64,000 bases of DNA from Ruminococcus sp. Lineage in GTDB: Bacteria; Bacillota; Clostridia; Lachnospirales; Lachnospiraceae. Positions 8,034 through 16,900 of the stretch are shown here, piece after piece (within the stretch, counting starts at the first letter, position 1; each line of letters begins with the position of its first letter). Under the pieces are notes generated by a model, which worked only from the letters and a program-made list of their open reading frames with translations, had not been told where the DNA came from and did no database searches. The stretch covers positions 26,364 to 90,363 of the forward strand of contig JACERV010000022.1 in NCBI GenBank assembly GCA_013911065.1, read 5' to 3'. A program made the translations under genes and the position numbers.

Positions 8034-9158
8034 ATGAGTCATAAAAAGATTGTAGTTGCAGGTCACATAGCTTTGGATATTACTCCGGCATTCGAGAATA
8101 CTTCCAGGCAGAGCTTTTCCGATATTTTAAAACCAGGAAAGCTTGTGAATGTAGGGGCAGCGCGAATCAGCAATGGTGGGTCGGTGTCCAACACGGGACT
8201 GGCTCTGCACAGGTTGGGGGCAGATGTAACATTAGTTGGAAAGACAGGAAAGGATCTGTTCGGCGAGATAGTGAGAAAGCAGGTAAAAGAGGCCGGATGC
8301 AGGATGGATATGATTCTTTCAGATACAGATGAGACTTCTTATACAATAGTGATTGCGCCTAAAGGCTGTGACAGAGCATTTCTCCATGATTCGGGATGTA
8401 ATAACACATTTACCTATGACGAGATGAGAATGGAGACAATCCGGGATGCCGAATATTTTCATTTTGGATATCCGACAATCATGCGGAAATTTTATGAAGG
8501 TGATGGAGAGATGCTAGTGCAGATGTACAGAGAGATGAAGCAAAAAGGGCTTGTGACTTCTTTGGATTTGTCACTTGTCGATCCCGATTCCGAGGCGGGA
8601 AAATGTGACTGGGAAAAGATTCTTGGCAGAGTTCTGCCTTATGTTGATTTTTTTGTGCCAAGCATTGAAGAAGTGGGATATATGTTGGATAAGAAACGCT
8701 ATGACAGATGGCAGGAAGACGCAGGGGGAGAGGAGATTATTTCTGTATTATCTCTGAAACAGGACATTCTGCCCATTGCAGAAAAGGCACTTTCCTTTGG
8801 ATGCCGGGCGGTAATGGTCAAGTGCGGTGCAGCAGGAATGTATCTCAGAACATCCTCTGAAGAAGATATGAGAAAGGTGGATGCAGACCTGAAAGGCTGG
8901 GGCGAACAAAAGATTTTCCAGAAAAGCTATGTGCCGGAGCGGGTTTTGTCAGCAAGCGGAGCGGGAGATACCAGTATAGCGGCCTTTTTGAAATGTGTTA
9001 TGGAAGGGGAAAGCCCTGAGAGAAGTCTGGAATATGCCGCTGCAACCGGGGCGTGCTGTGTCACTACATATGACACAATAAGCGGACTTTTGGACCTTGA
9101 GGAACTTAGAAAAAAGATAGATAGTGGCTGGGAACAGCAGAGTCTGCTGATGTCATAA
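8034..9158 (+). CDS. PfkB-family sugar kinase
   Basis: 374 aa ribokinase/PfkB fold. The N-terminal signature is GGSVSNTGLALHRLG with VGKTGKDLFG; the C-terminal signature SASGAGDTSIAA holds the catalytic base D312. It phosphorylates a sugar using ATP in the cytoplasm. It heads an operon with a class II aldolase and a lyxose isomerase-like protein, so the substrate is probably a ketose such as xylulose or fructose (inference). Start chosen at 8034 because AAAGGAGGGG lies 5-10 bp upstream and the promoter -10 ends at 8000. Not assignable to a named kinase from sequence alone. Confidence 0.87.
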   Translation: MSHKKIVVAGHIALDITPAFENTSRQSFSDILKPGKLVNVGAARISNGGSVSNTGLALHRLGADVTLVGKTGKDLFGEIVRKQVKEAGCRMDMILSDTDETSYTIVIAPKGCDRAFLHDSGCNNTFTYDEMRMETIRDAEYFHFGYPTIMRKFYEGDGEMLVQMYREMKQKGLVTSLDLSLVDPDSEAGKCDWEKILGRVLPYVDFFVPSIEEVGYMLDKKRYDRWQEDAGGEEIISVLSLKQDILPIAEKALSFGCRAVMVKCGAAGMYLRTSSEEDMRKVDADLKGWGEQKIFQKSYVPERVLSASGAGDTSIAAFLKCVMEGESPERSLEYAAATGACCVTTYDTISGLLDLEELRKKIDSGWEQQSLLMS

Positions 9159-9172
9159 AAAGGAGGAAAGCT

Positions 9173-10018
9173 ATGATAGTAACATTAAAAACAATTTTGG
9201 GAATTGCAGATGCAAAAAAGACAGCAGTAGGGGCATTCAATGTAACAGAGCTGGAGGGAATCCAGGCAGTGCTTGGTGCGGCGGAAAAACTTGGACAGCC
9301 GGTAATTCTTCAGTTTGCCCCTGTACATGAAGAATATATTAAATTGGAAACCATGGGACCAATTATGGTGATGATGGCGGAAAATGCAACTGTCCCGGTG
9401 TGTGTACATTTGGACCATTGCGGAGATTTTGACATGATTAACCGGGCACTTGAGATGGGATTCTCTTCCGTTATGTATGATGGTTCTATGCTTCCTTTTG
9501 AGGAGAATGTGGCGAATACAAGGGCTGCTGTGGAGATAGCATCAAAATACGGTGCCTCAGTCGAGGCCGAGATTGGTGCCATGAACAGTGAAGATGGTTC
9601 TGCAGCAGATGACTGCTATACTGAACCAGATGAAGCAGAAAAATTTGTGGGGCTGACAGGTATTGATGCTCTAGCCTGCTCTTTCGGCACAGTACACGGT
9701 CTTTATAAAGCTGAGCCAAAGTTAGACTTTCCCCGAATCAAAGAAATTTATGATAAAATTGGAATCCCCATAGTAATGCATGGCGGAAGTGGTGTAAGTG
9801 ACGAAGACTTTAAAAAATGTATTGCAAATGGTGTGAGAAAGATTAATTATTACACATACCGCGCAAAAGTGGGCGGAGAGTATGTAAAGAAAAAATGCAT
9901 GGAGATAGAAGGGCCTGTATTTTTCCATGACATTACCTGCTGGGCAAGAGAGGTAATGATGAAGGATATTGAGCATGCAATCGAAGTTTTCAGCGATATA
10001 AATGGGGAAAAGATATGA
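9173..10018 (+). CDS. Class II fructose-bisphosphate/ketose-bisphosphate aldolase family protein
   Basis: 281 aa zinc-dependent aldolase. Visible: GAFNVTELEG near residue 16, the zinc-binding VHLDHCGDF, VEAEIG, FGTVHG and MHGGSG. The family cleaves ketose (bis)phosphates to DHAP and an aldehyde. With a PfkB kinase before it and an aldose-ketose isomerase after it, it would complete an isomerise-phosphorylate-cleave route. If the sugar is xylulose 1-phosphate, the products would be DHAP and glycolaldehyde (inference). RBS AAGGAGG; the stop overlaps the next start by 4 bp. Confidence 0.88.
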   Translation: MIVTLKTILGIADAKKTAVGAFNVTELEGIQAVLGAAEKLGQPVILQFAPVHEEYIKLETMGPIMVMMAENATVPVCVHLDHCGDFDMINRALEMGFSSVMYDGSMLPFEENVANTRAAVEIASKYGASVEAEIGAMNSEDGSAADDCYTEPDEAEKFVGLTGIDALACSFGTVHGLYKAEPKLDFPRIKEIYDKIGIPIVMHGGSGVSDEDFKKCIANGVRKINYYTYRAKVGGEYVKKKCMEIEGPVFFHDITCWAREVMMKDIEHAIEVFSDINGEKI

Positions 10019-10692
10019 AAAGATCAGAAATAAATGCAGCTTTGAAGAAAATGGAAGCTATGATAAACAAGTGTCAGTTTAAACTTCCGCCCTTCTGCAG
10101 CTTTACCCCGGAAGACTGGAAGAATAAGGGTCACGAATATGATGAAATCAGAGATAATATGCTGGGATGGGATATTACGGATTACGGGCTTGGAGATTTT
10201 GAGCATGTGGGATTTTCACTGATTACCCTGAGAAATGGAAATATAAAACTCGGGAAATATACAAAGACATATGCGGAAAAACTTTTATATCTGGATGAAG
10301 GACAGGCAGCTACTATGCATTTTCATTGGAATAAGATGGAGGATATTATCAACAGAGGTGGCGGAAATGTGCTGATTCGTGTGTATAACTCCACAAAAGA
10401 AGGTGAGTTCGCGGATACCGGTGTTGTTATCCACAGTGATGGAAGAGAGTACACCGTACCAGCAGGAACTCAGGTCAGACTTACCCCAGGGGAGAGCATT
10501 ACTGTTTATCCTTATATGTATCATGATTTTGAAGTGGAAAAGGGGAGTGGAGAAGTTTTGCTAGGAGAGGTTTCCATGTGCAATGATGATAATACAGATA
10601 ACAGATTCTATGAACCTATGGGACGTTTTCCAGAGATTGAGGAAGACGAGAGCCCGTATAGATTATTATGCAATGAATATCCACAGGCATAA
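10015..10692 (+). CDS. D-lyxose ketol-isomerase-like cupin sugar isomerase
   Basis: 225 aa, the length of bacterial D-lyxose isomerases. Motifs: N-terminal KRSEINAAL, CSFTPEDW and MLGWDITDYG; the cupin metal site HFHWNKMEDI near residue 102; and YHDFE near 168. The family interconverts D-lyxose and D-xylulose, and often D-mannose and D-fructose, with Mn2+. ATGA overlap with the aldolase gene shows translational coupling. Family is clear; the physiological sugar is not. Confidence 0.85.
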   Translation: MKRSEINAALKKMEAMINKCQFKLPPFCSFTPEDWKNKGHEYDEIRDNMLGWDITDYGLGDFEHVGFSLITLRNGNIKLGKYTKTYAEKLLYLDEGQAATMHFHWNKMEDIINRGGGNVLIRVYNSTKEGEFADTGVVIHSDGREYTVPAGTQVRLTPGESITVYPYMYHDFEVEKGSGEVLLGEVSMCNDDNTDNRFYEPMGRFPEIEEDESPYRLLCNEYPQA

Positions 10693-10704
10693 TTGCCTTT
10701 ATAC

Positions 10705-10743
10705 CGGCAGACACCGATTTTTGTTGTCTGCCGATTTTTTTTG
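10705..10743 (+). terminator. Intrinsic terminator after the isomerase gene
   Basis: CGGCAGACA (10705-10713) and TGTCTGCCG (10725-10733) pair perfectly, followed by A and eight T. It separates the catabolic genes from the transporter operon. Confidence 0.9.
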
Positions 10744-10757
10744 TCTTAAAAAATGCA

Positions 10758-10862
10758 TTACATTTGTCATTTAAATTCTTACAAATGTAACTTGAAATTG
10801 ATTACGTTGTACACTTGTACAAAAAAAGAAAGATTGACATAATAAATTTATGTAAATTAGAC
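10758..10862 (+). promoter_or_regulatory. Inverted repeat operator and -35-like box before the sugar ABC operon
   Basis: TTACATTTGT (10758-10767) and ACAAATGTAA (10781-10790) are exact inverted repeats 13 bp apart. TTGTAC follows at 10807 and again at 10815. TTGACA at 10834-10839 is a good -35, but no good -10 is found at 16-18 bp (TTAGAC at 10857), fitting an activator-dependent promoter. The TTACAAATGT-x-AC element is shared with the region at 7921. Confidence 0.55.
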
Positions 10863-10879
10863 AAAAGGAGGAAGAAAAA

Positions 10880-11869
10880 GTGAAAAAAAGAATTTTAAGT
10901 GTATTATTGGCAGGGGCTCTTGCAGGTACTATGATTGTAGGATGCAGCAACGGAGAAAGTAAAAATGAGGGAAGCAAAAGTGAAAGTGCTGGGAGTAAAG
11001 AGGACTCTGGCGAACATTACAAATTTGCTTATACTTGCATGGATGGAACGAACCCATTCTTTGTAACAATTGAAGATGAAATCAGAAAACAGGTTGAGGC
11101 AAATGGAGATGAGTTGATTTCCACTGACCCGGCAAATGATGTATCTCTTCAGATTACTCAGGTAGAGGATATGATATCCCAGAATATTGATGGTATCTTC
11201 CTGAATCCTGCTGAAGCAGAAGGTATCATGCCGGCATTGGATGCATTGAAGAGTGCGGAGGTGCCAATTGTCAATTTCGATACGGAGGTTGCTGACTTGT
11301 CTTATGTAGCATCATATACAGGATCTGATAACTATAATGCCGGCAAGGTATGTGGTGAAGACCTGGTTAAGAAGTGCCCGGATGGAGGAAAAATCATTGT
11401 GCTTGACAGCCCGACAATGAACTCTGTAACAGACAGAACAAATGGATTCCTGGAAGCCATTGAGGGAAAAGGATTTGAAATTGTGGCACAGCAGGATGCA
11501 AAAGGAAATCTGGAAGTGGCTATGGGAATTGCAGAAGACCTTCTTCAGGGAAATCGTGATATCGTAGCAATCTTTGGCGGAAATGATCCTACAGCACTTG
11601 GAGCACTTGCAGCAGCAAATGCAGCAGGCTTGAAAGATGTTAAGATTTATGGCGTAGATGGTTCACCAGACTTCAAAACAGAGCTGGCATCAGGAGATTC
11701 TCTCCTTGAAGGAACTGGAGCACAGTCACCAATCGCAATCGCGCAGAAATCTGTAGAGATTATGTATAAAGTAATGAAAGGCGAGAAGGTAGACGACAGA
11801 TATCCGGTTGAGACATTCTTAATTACTGCAGATGATGTAGAGGAGTATGGAACAGATGGATGGCAGTAA
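10880..11869 (+). CDS. RbsB-like sugar-binding lipoprotein of an ABC importer
   Basis: 329 aa with a lipoprotein signal (lipobox IVGC at residues 19-22) and a Ser/Glu/Lys-rich linker. A type I periplasmic-binding fold follows, with landmarks GTNPFF, IFLNPAEA, FDTEV, GGNDPTALGALAA and YGVDGSPDFK. It captures a sugar outside the membrane for the ATPase and permease that follow. GTG start after AAAGGAGGA. A paralog at 14656 shares the GVDGSPDFK segment and the DGWQ terminus. Likely pentose/hexose of the lyxose/xylulose pathway (inference). Confidence 0.92.
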   Translation: MKKRILSVLLAGALAGTMIVGCSNGESKNEGSKSESAGSKEDSGEHYKFAYTCMDGTNPFFVTIEDEIRKQVEANGDELISTDPANDVSLQITQVEDMISQNIDGIFLNPAEAEGIMPALDALKSAEVPIVNFDTEVADLSYVASYTGSDNYNAGKVCGEDLVKKCPDGGKIIVLDSPTMNSVTDRTNGFLEAIEGKGFEIVAQQDAKGNLEVAMGIAEDLLQGNRDIVAIFGGNDPTALGALAAANAAGLKDVKIYGVDGSPDFKTELASGDSLLEGTGAQSPIAIAQKSVEIMYKVMKGEKVDDRYPVETFLITADDVEEYGTDGWQ

Positions 11870-11906
11870 AAGGTAGCATATCCGGAATCGGGAAGCAGGT
11901 GGAAGT

Positions 11907-13391
11907 TTGAGCAAAAAAATATTATTGGAGATGCACCATGTACATAAACGCTTTGCGGGAGTTCATGCATTGAATGATGTCAGCTTTGAGTTAAGGGAAG
12001 GTGAGGTTCATGCACTTCTCGGAGAGAACGGTGCCGGAAAATCTACACTGATTAAAGTACTTGGAGGCATATACCAGGCAGACGAAGGTGAGATTCACAT
12101 TGACGGAAATAAAGTGGAAATCAAGGGCGTAGAAGATGCTAAAAAAAATGGAGTTGCGATTATCCACCAGGAACTTGTACTGGTGTCACACATGACTGTG
12201 GCGGAAAATATTTTTCTCGGCAGGGAATTCGGGAAAGGTGTTTTAGTAAATCGCAGGAAAATGAATGAAGAGGCTCAAAAGCTTCTGGATGAACACCAGG
12301 TACATATACGTGCCGATGTACTTGTCGGAAAGCTGACAATTGCTCAACAGCAGATGGTTGAAATTGTAAAAGCAATCTCCCAAAACTCAAAAATCCTTGT
12401 TATGGATGAACCGACCTCCTCCATTGCGGATAAGGAAGTGGAATTTCTCTTTGAAACTATGAGGGAGCTGACAAAACGGGGAGTAGGAATTATTTATATT
12501 TCCCATAAGATGAGTGAATTGGAGCAGATATGTGACAGAGTTACGGTTATGCGTGATGGTATGTATGTAGGAACCGAGGTGGTCAAAAATACCACAAAAG
12601 ACAAACTGATTGCCATGATGGTAGGAAGAGCGTTGGAGAACTACTATACAAGAGATTACCATGAACCTGGAGAAGAAGTGCTTCGATGTGAGCATATCTC
12701 TGATGGGAATATGGTTAAAGATGTAAGTTTTCATTTGAAAAAAGGTGAGATCATCGGATTTGCGGGTCTGGTAGGAGCGGGACGCAGCGAGACGATGAAA
12801 GCCATCTTTGGTTTGACAAAGGACGTGTCAGGAGAAATCATGATAAACGGCGGGAAAGTGAAAGTGACATCTCCCGTTGAGGCTATGAAACATGGGTTAG
12901 CACTTGTACCAGAAGACAGAAAGCAGGAGGGTCTCTATAAAGTACAAAGTGTCCGGTTTAACATGACTATTGAGGTGCTGGAGCAGTTTATAAAAGGCAT
13001 CTCAGTGGATGATAAAAAAGAGATAGAACTGACCCAGAAATACATTGATATGATGTCTACGAAAACACCTACTCAGATGCAAAAAATAGGTAATCTTTCC
13101 GGAGGTAACCAGCAGAAAGTAATCATAGGCAGATGGCTTGCAACCAATCCGAATGTGTTGATTCTGGATGAGCCTACAAGAGGTGTAGATATAGGGGCAA
13201 AATCAGAGATTTATGTCATTATGAATGAGCTGGTAAAAAAAGGTGTATCAATTATTATGGTTTCTTCGGAATTACCGGAGATTATCAATATGAGTGACCG
13301 TGTTTACGTGATGGCTGAGGGCCGGGTGACTGGATGTCTGAATCACGACGAAGTAACTCAGGAAGCTGTTATGCTGCTGGCAGCGCATTAG
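11907..13391 (+). CDS. Sugar ABC transporter ATPase (RbsA/MglA type, two ATPase domains)
   Basis: 494 aa tandem ATPase. Domain 1 has Walker A GENGAGKSTL and Walker B ILVMDEPTSS, with a reduced signature (LTIAQQQMV). Domain 2 has a modified P-loop region GLVGAGRSE, signature LSGGNQQKV and Walker B LILDEPTRG. This asymmetry is normal for the RbsA family. It energises the permease encoded next. TTG start (11907), RBS AGGTGG about 6 bp before. Confidence 0.93.
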   Translation: MSKKILLEMHHVHKRFAGVHALNDVSFELREGEVHALLGENGAGKSTLIKVLGGIYQADEGEIHIDGNKVEIKGVEDAKKNGVAIIHQELVLVSHMTVAENIFLGREFGKGVLVNRRKMNEEAQKLLDEHQVHIRADVLVGKLTIAQQQMVEIVKAISQNSKILVMDEPTSSIADKEVEFLFETMRELTKRGVGIIYISHKMSELEQICDRVTVMRDGMYVGTEVVKNTTKDKLIAMMVGRALENYYTRDYHEPGEEVLRCEHISDGNMVKDVSFHLKKGEIIGFAGLVGAGRSETMKAIFGLTKDVSGEIMINGGKVKVTSPVEAMKHGLALVPEDRKQEGLYKVQSVRFNMTIEVLEQFIKGISVDDKKEIELTQKYIDMMSTKTPTQMQKIGNLSGGNQQKVIIGRWLATNPNVLILDEPTRGVDIGAKSEIYVIMNELVKKGVSIIMVSSELPEIINMSDRVYVMAEGRVTGCLNHDEVTQEAVMLLAAH

Positions 13392-13419
13392 AGTTTATTG
13401 AGAAGGAGGAGGAATCATT

Positions 13420-14412
13420 ATGGCTCAAATTAAAAAGAAAAAGTCAGAGCTGCCTGTAAGCGATAACAAAGGTCTTATGTTTTTAAGGGAAAATTTGGGA
13501 ATCCTTATTGCACTTGCGATATTGTGTGTACTGTTGTCATTTTTGCCGGCAACAAGCAGCTCATTTTTATCATCACAGAATATATTTAATGTTTTGAGAC
13601 AGATTTCCACAAACATGTTGATTGCCTGTGCCATGACGATGGTTATCATATTGGGAGGAATTGATTTGTCTGTGGGATCCATCATAGCACTGTCTGGTGT
13701 TATAGCGGCAGGCTGTGTGGCAAGATATAATCTTCCTATAGCAGCAGCTCTGCTGGCGGGTGTGCTGGTAGGTACTGCAATTGGAGTTTTTAACGGATTT
13801 GTTATCAGTACAACGACAATCCCGCCATTCATTGTGACACTGGCTACCATGAACATTGCAAGGGGACTTGCAAAAGTATATACAGGTGGTTCTCCGGTTC
13901 GAGTTATGTCAAAGCAATGGCAGTTCATCGGCGGAGGCTATGTAGGTTTTATACCAGTACCGGTTATCATCATGGTGATTGCTGTTGTAGCGACAGCATT
14001 ATTGATGAATAAAACAAAGATGGGACGTCACATTTATGCCGTGGGAGGAAATGCACAGGCGGCAGTATTTTCAGGTATCCGTGTGTCAACTGTGAAATTT
14101 ACTGTCCATGTATATGCAGGTTTAATGGCTGGTATTGCAGGTATTATACTGGCATCCAGGATGTATTCCGGACAGCCGACAGCCGGCGAGGGAGCAGAGA
14201 TGGATGCCATTGCAGCGGTAGTTGTAGGTGGAACCTCTATGGCAGGCGGAGCAGGTAAAATAGGCGGAACTATTATTGGTGCACTGATTATTGGTGTGCT
14301 GAATAACGGACTGAACCTGATGAATGTCAATTCATTCTGGCAGGATGTAGTTAAGGGTGCGGTTATTTTACTGGCAGTATTTATTGACTATATCCGAAAT
14401 AAAAACGCATAG
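13420..14412 (+). CDS. Sugar ABC transporter permease (RbsC type)
   Basis: 330 aa hydrophobic BPD_transp_2 family protein with about 8-10 membrane segments. Motifs: GGIDLSVGSI near residue 84, the EAA-like loop with YAVGGNAQAA, and GAGKIGGTIIGALIIGVLNNGLNL near the end. It forms the translocation pore with the ATPase encoded before it. RBS GAAGGAGGAGG. Last gene of the transporter unit; a terminator follows at 14426. Confidence 0.93.
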   Translation: MAQIKKKKSELPVSDNKGLMFLRENLGILIALAILCVLLSFLPATSSSFLSSQNIFNVLRQISTNMLIACAMTMVIILGGIDLSVGSIIALSGVIAAGCVARYNLPIAAALLAGVLVGTAIGVFNGFVISTTTIPPFIVTLATMNIARGLAKVYTGGSPVRVMSKQWQFIGGGYVGFIPVPVIIMVIAVVATALLMNKTKMGRHIYAVGGNAQAAVFSGIRVSTVKFTVHVYAGLMAGIAGIILASRMYSGQPTAGEGAEMDAIAAVVVGGTSMAGGAGKIGGTIIGALIIGVLNNGLNLMNVNSFWQDVVKGAVILLAVFIDYIRNKNA

Positions 14413-14425
14413 TGAAACAGCTGGG

Positions 14426-14460
14426 AAGCTGCTGGACAAAATGTACAGCAGCTTCTTTTC
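14426..14460 (+). terminator. Intrinsic terminator after the sugar permease
   Basis: AAGCTGCTG (14426-14434) pairs with CAGCAGCTT (14446-14454), followed by CTTTTC. Confidence 0.75.
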
Positions 14461-14462
14461 TG

Positions 14463-14580
14463 ATATAATAGGAAACCCTCCGGGGGATGCGGACAGCAGC
14501 GTAAGCGGTAGACGCTGCTATGCAACTGCCTTAGGCGCAAGAGTTCGCTTCGCAAACTCTTTATTCTATGCAAAACAGTG
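14463..14580. repeat. GC-rich double-hairpin intergenic element
   Basis: This block differs in composition from its AT-rich surroundings. It contains GCAGCGT...ACGCTGC (7-bp stem) and AAGAGTT-cgcttcgca-AACTCTT (7-bp stem, followed by TATTC). A comparable string of small hairpins ending in a CTTCG-containing stem and AATAAAG occurs at 45246-45362. It may be a dispersed palindromic repeat; it is not coding. Confidence 0.4.
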
Positions 14581-14613
14581 TTCTTTGAAAATTGTGAAAA
14601 AACCCCAGGAGTG

Positions 14614-14622
14614 TATTATAAT
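14614..14622 (+). promoter_or_regulatory. Probable -10 region of the sensor operon
   Basis: TATTATAAT precedes the sensor lipoprotein gene by 33 bp and is the best -10 in the interval. The upstream TTGTGA at 14592 is a weak -35 (16 bp from TATTAT). Confidence 0.35.
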
Positions 14623-14655
14623 AAGTAATATGAAGAGGAAAGGTGGACTCAAAAG

Positions 14656-15597
14656 ATGAAAAGCATAGCAAGGGCTTTGGCCTGTGCGTTTGGCGTGATA
14701 TTGCTGATGGCAACCGCGGGCTGTGAAAAGGAGAGCGCCAGACAGAAGCATATATTCGGAGCTACTTATATGACTCGGAATAATCCTTATTTTAATGTTT
14801 TAAATGCAGAGCTTCAGGAGGCTGTGGAATCCAATGGGGACAAGTTAATTGTACGGAATCCGCTTCAGGACCAGAGTAAACAGAACAAGCAGATTCAGGA
14901 TATGATTGATGAGGGGATAGAAGTTCTGTTTTTGAACCCGGTAGATCAAAAGGAAGTCAAACCGGCACTGCAAGCCTGCAAAAAAGCGGGAGTTGCAATT
15001 ATCAACATTGATACGATGGTTGCGGACAGACAATATGTGCTCGGAGCAGTGGAGACAGATCATTATCAGGCAGGACAGCTTTGTGCAGAAAATATGATGA
15101 AACAGATAAAATCAGGAAGAATTATTATACTTAGGAATCCAGGGCAGTGGTCGATAAGTGAGAGAGTGCGGGGGTTTTTGGATACAATTGCTGAAAAGCC
15201 AGAATATGAGGTAATCAGACAGGAGAATGCAGAGGGAGAGATTGAGGTGGCAGCAGAGGTACTTTCAGACATCCTTAAAGATGAACAGGAATTTGACGTT
15301 ATTTTTGGGGGCAATGACCCAATGGCTCTGGGTGCCCTTGCTGCATTACAGAAAGCTGGAATTGAGGAGGGAGTCCTGATTTATGGTGTTGATGGCTCGC
15401 CGGATTTTAAGTCCATGCTGCAGGAAAATTATGTGACTGGCACGAGCAGTCAGAGTCCGGAGACTATCGCCGGGGTTGCAGCAAAAATGGCGTACAGTTA
15501 TCTTGAGGGAGAGGAAATAGAAGAATACATAAAGATTCCAAGTACGCTCATAATCAGAGAGAATCTTGATGAATTTGATATAGATGGGTGGCAGTAA
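14656..15597 (+). CDS. RbsB-like sugar-binding lipoprotein, probable extracellular sensor for the adjacent histidine kinase
   Basis: 313 aa with a lipoprotein signal (lipobox ATAGC about residues 19-23) and a type I periplasmic-binding fold. It is a clear paralog of the protein at 10880: shared MTRNNPYF-like start, FLNPVDQKE, GGNDPMALGALAAL, YGVDGSPDFK and the DGWQ end. It is not followed by transport genes; a histidine kinase begins 1 bp after its stop. The arrangement matches binding-protein/two-component sugar sensors such as XylFII-LytS. I infer that it presents bound sugar to the kinase and thus controls the upstream kinase/transporter operons. Confidence 0.88.
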   Translation: MKSIARALACAFGVILLMATAGCEKESARQKHIFGATYMTRNNPYFNVLNAELQEAVESNGDKLIVRNPLQDQSKQNKQIQDMIDEGIEVLFLNPVDQKEVKPALQACKKAGVAIINIDTMVADRQYVLGAVETDHYQAGQLCAENMMKQIKSGRIIILRNPGQWSISERVRGFLDTIAEKPEYEVIRQENAEGEIEVAAEVLSDILKDEQEFDVIFGGNDPMALGALAALQKAGIEEGVLIYGVDGSPDFKSMLQENYVTGTSSQSPETIAGVAAKMAYSYLEGEEIEEYIKIPSTLIIRENLDEFDIDGWQ

Positions 15598-15598
15598 A

Positions 15599-16900
15599 AT
15601 GAAAAACAGATATATGCATTTTATACGTATACTGTTTCTTGGAATCAATATTTTTTCTGTGGCGGGGATTTGCGGATTCATTTATTTCACTACCTTTAGA
15701 ATCAGTACAGAGGATAATGCAAGGGAATTCATCGGGCAGGTAGCGGCAATTCCCAAATACCCACAGGCTATTTGTGCAATTTGTGGTTTTCTTCTGACAG
15801 TTCTTGTTGTGGATATGATTCTGAGAGAAAATAAATTTCAGGAAAATGGCAAAGGGGTTATGGCAACACTGGGGGTGGACTTTCTGTGCAGCCTTGGAAT
15901 TATTTATATGTTGGATTTTAATTATAATGGTGTCCTTCTTCTTGTGGCCGCAAATGCTGTAATCTACATTAAAGACCGAAGATGGACGTTCTTCTTGCTT
16001 TCCGCTTCTGCGATGATTTTTCTTGTGGCAGATTATGAATTAATTTCGGTCACGTATAACCTGTATTCCGTACGAAGCTACATACAGTATTACAGTGGAA
16101 CCGCACAGCAGTTTTTGCTGGGAGCTTATAATGTTTTGATATCCGCAAATATCTTGATTTTTATACTGTATTGTGTGAATATTATTCTTTCTCAAAGCCG
16201 TGATATCGAAGAAGCCAAGAAGAGGTCGGAAAATCTGCAGACAGTAAATGCACAGCTGAAGCATTACAATAAGATGACAGAGAAGATGGCAGAGGCAAGG
16301 GAGCGCAACAGAATGGCGCGGGAAATACATGACACACTGGGACATACACTGACAGGAATTTCTGCCGGTGTTGATGCATGTGTTGCAATTATAGATGAAA
16401 ATCCAGAACAGACGAAGAGACAGTTAGAATTGGTTTCGAAAGCTGTGAGAGGCGGCATTAAGGATGTGCGGCGCTCTGTCTCCGAGCTGAGAGCGGATGC
16501 GCTGGAGAGGTTTCAGTTGGAGGAAGCTATACAGGATATGATTTCGGAGATTAATTCTCTGGCGGGAGTAAAGGTATGTTTTCATTCAAATGTGAAACCA
16601 CTGAAATTCGGTGAAGATGAGGAGAACGTGATTTACCGGATTATCCAGGAAGGAATCACGAATGCCATCCGCCACGGTCATGCAGATTGTATCTGGGTTG
16701 ATGCCCGGAAAGAAGAAGGGATCTTTAAATTGAAAATCAAAGACAATGGAGTTGGATGTAAGGAAATAAAGAAAGGATTCGGAACGAAGCATATGAAAGA
16801 GAGAGTGAATATGCTTGGAGGAACAATATCCTTTTCGGGAGAGAATGGTTTTTTGATTAATGCACAGATACCGATAAGATGGGGGGAAGAATATGATTAA
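15599..16900 (+). CDS. Membrane histidine kinase, HisKA_3 (NarL/DesK-like) type
   Basis: 433 aa from ATG 15599; an earlier in-frame ATG at 15584 overlaps the preceding gene and has no better RBS. The first 200 residues hold about six hydrophobic segments. A coiled region (residues 200-235) follows, then HisKA_3 with phospho-acceptor H244 in REIHDTLGHTL. The HATPase domain has N-box QEGITNAIRHG, G-box DNGVGC and GFGTKHMKERV. It lacks a large extracellular sensor domain, which fits signal input from the preceding binding lipoprotein. Overlaps the response regulator gene by 8 bp. Confidence 0.92.
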   Translation: MKNRYMHFIRILFLGINIFSVAGICGFIYFTTFRISTEDNAREFIGQVAAIPKYPQAICAICGFLLTVLVVDMILRENKFQENGKGVMATLGVDFLCSLGIIYMLDFNYNGVLLLVAANAVIYIKDRRWTFFLLSASAMIFLVADYELISVTYNLYSVRSYIQYYSGTAQQFLLGAYNVLISANILIFILYCVNIILSQSRDIEEAKKRSENLQTVNAQLKHYNKMTEKMAEARERNRMAREIHDTLGHTLTGISAGVDACVAIIDENPEQTKRQLELVSKAVRGGIKDVRRSVSELRADALERFQLEEAIQDMISEINSLAGVKVCFHSNVKPLKFGEDEENVIYRIIQEGITNAIRHGHADCIWVDARKEEGIFKLKIKDNGVGCKEIKKGFGTKHMKERVNMLGGTISFSGENGFLINAQIPIRWGEEYD

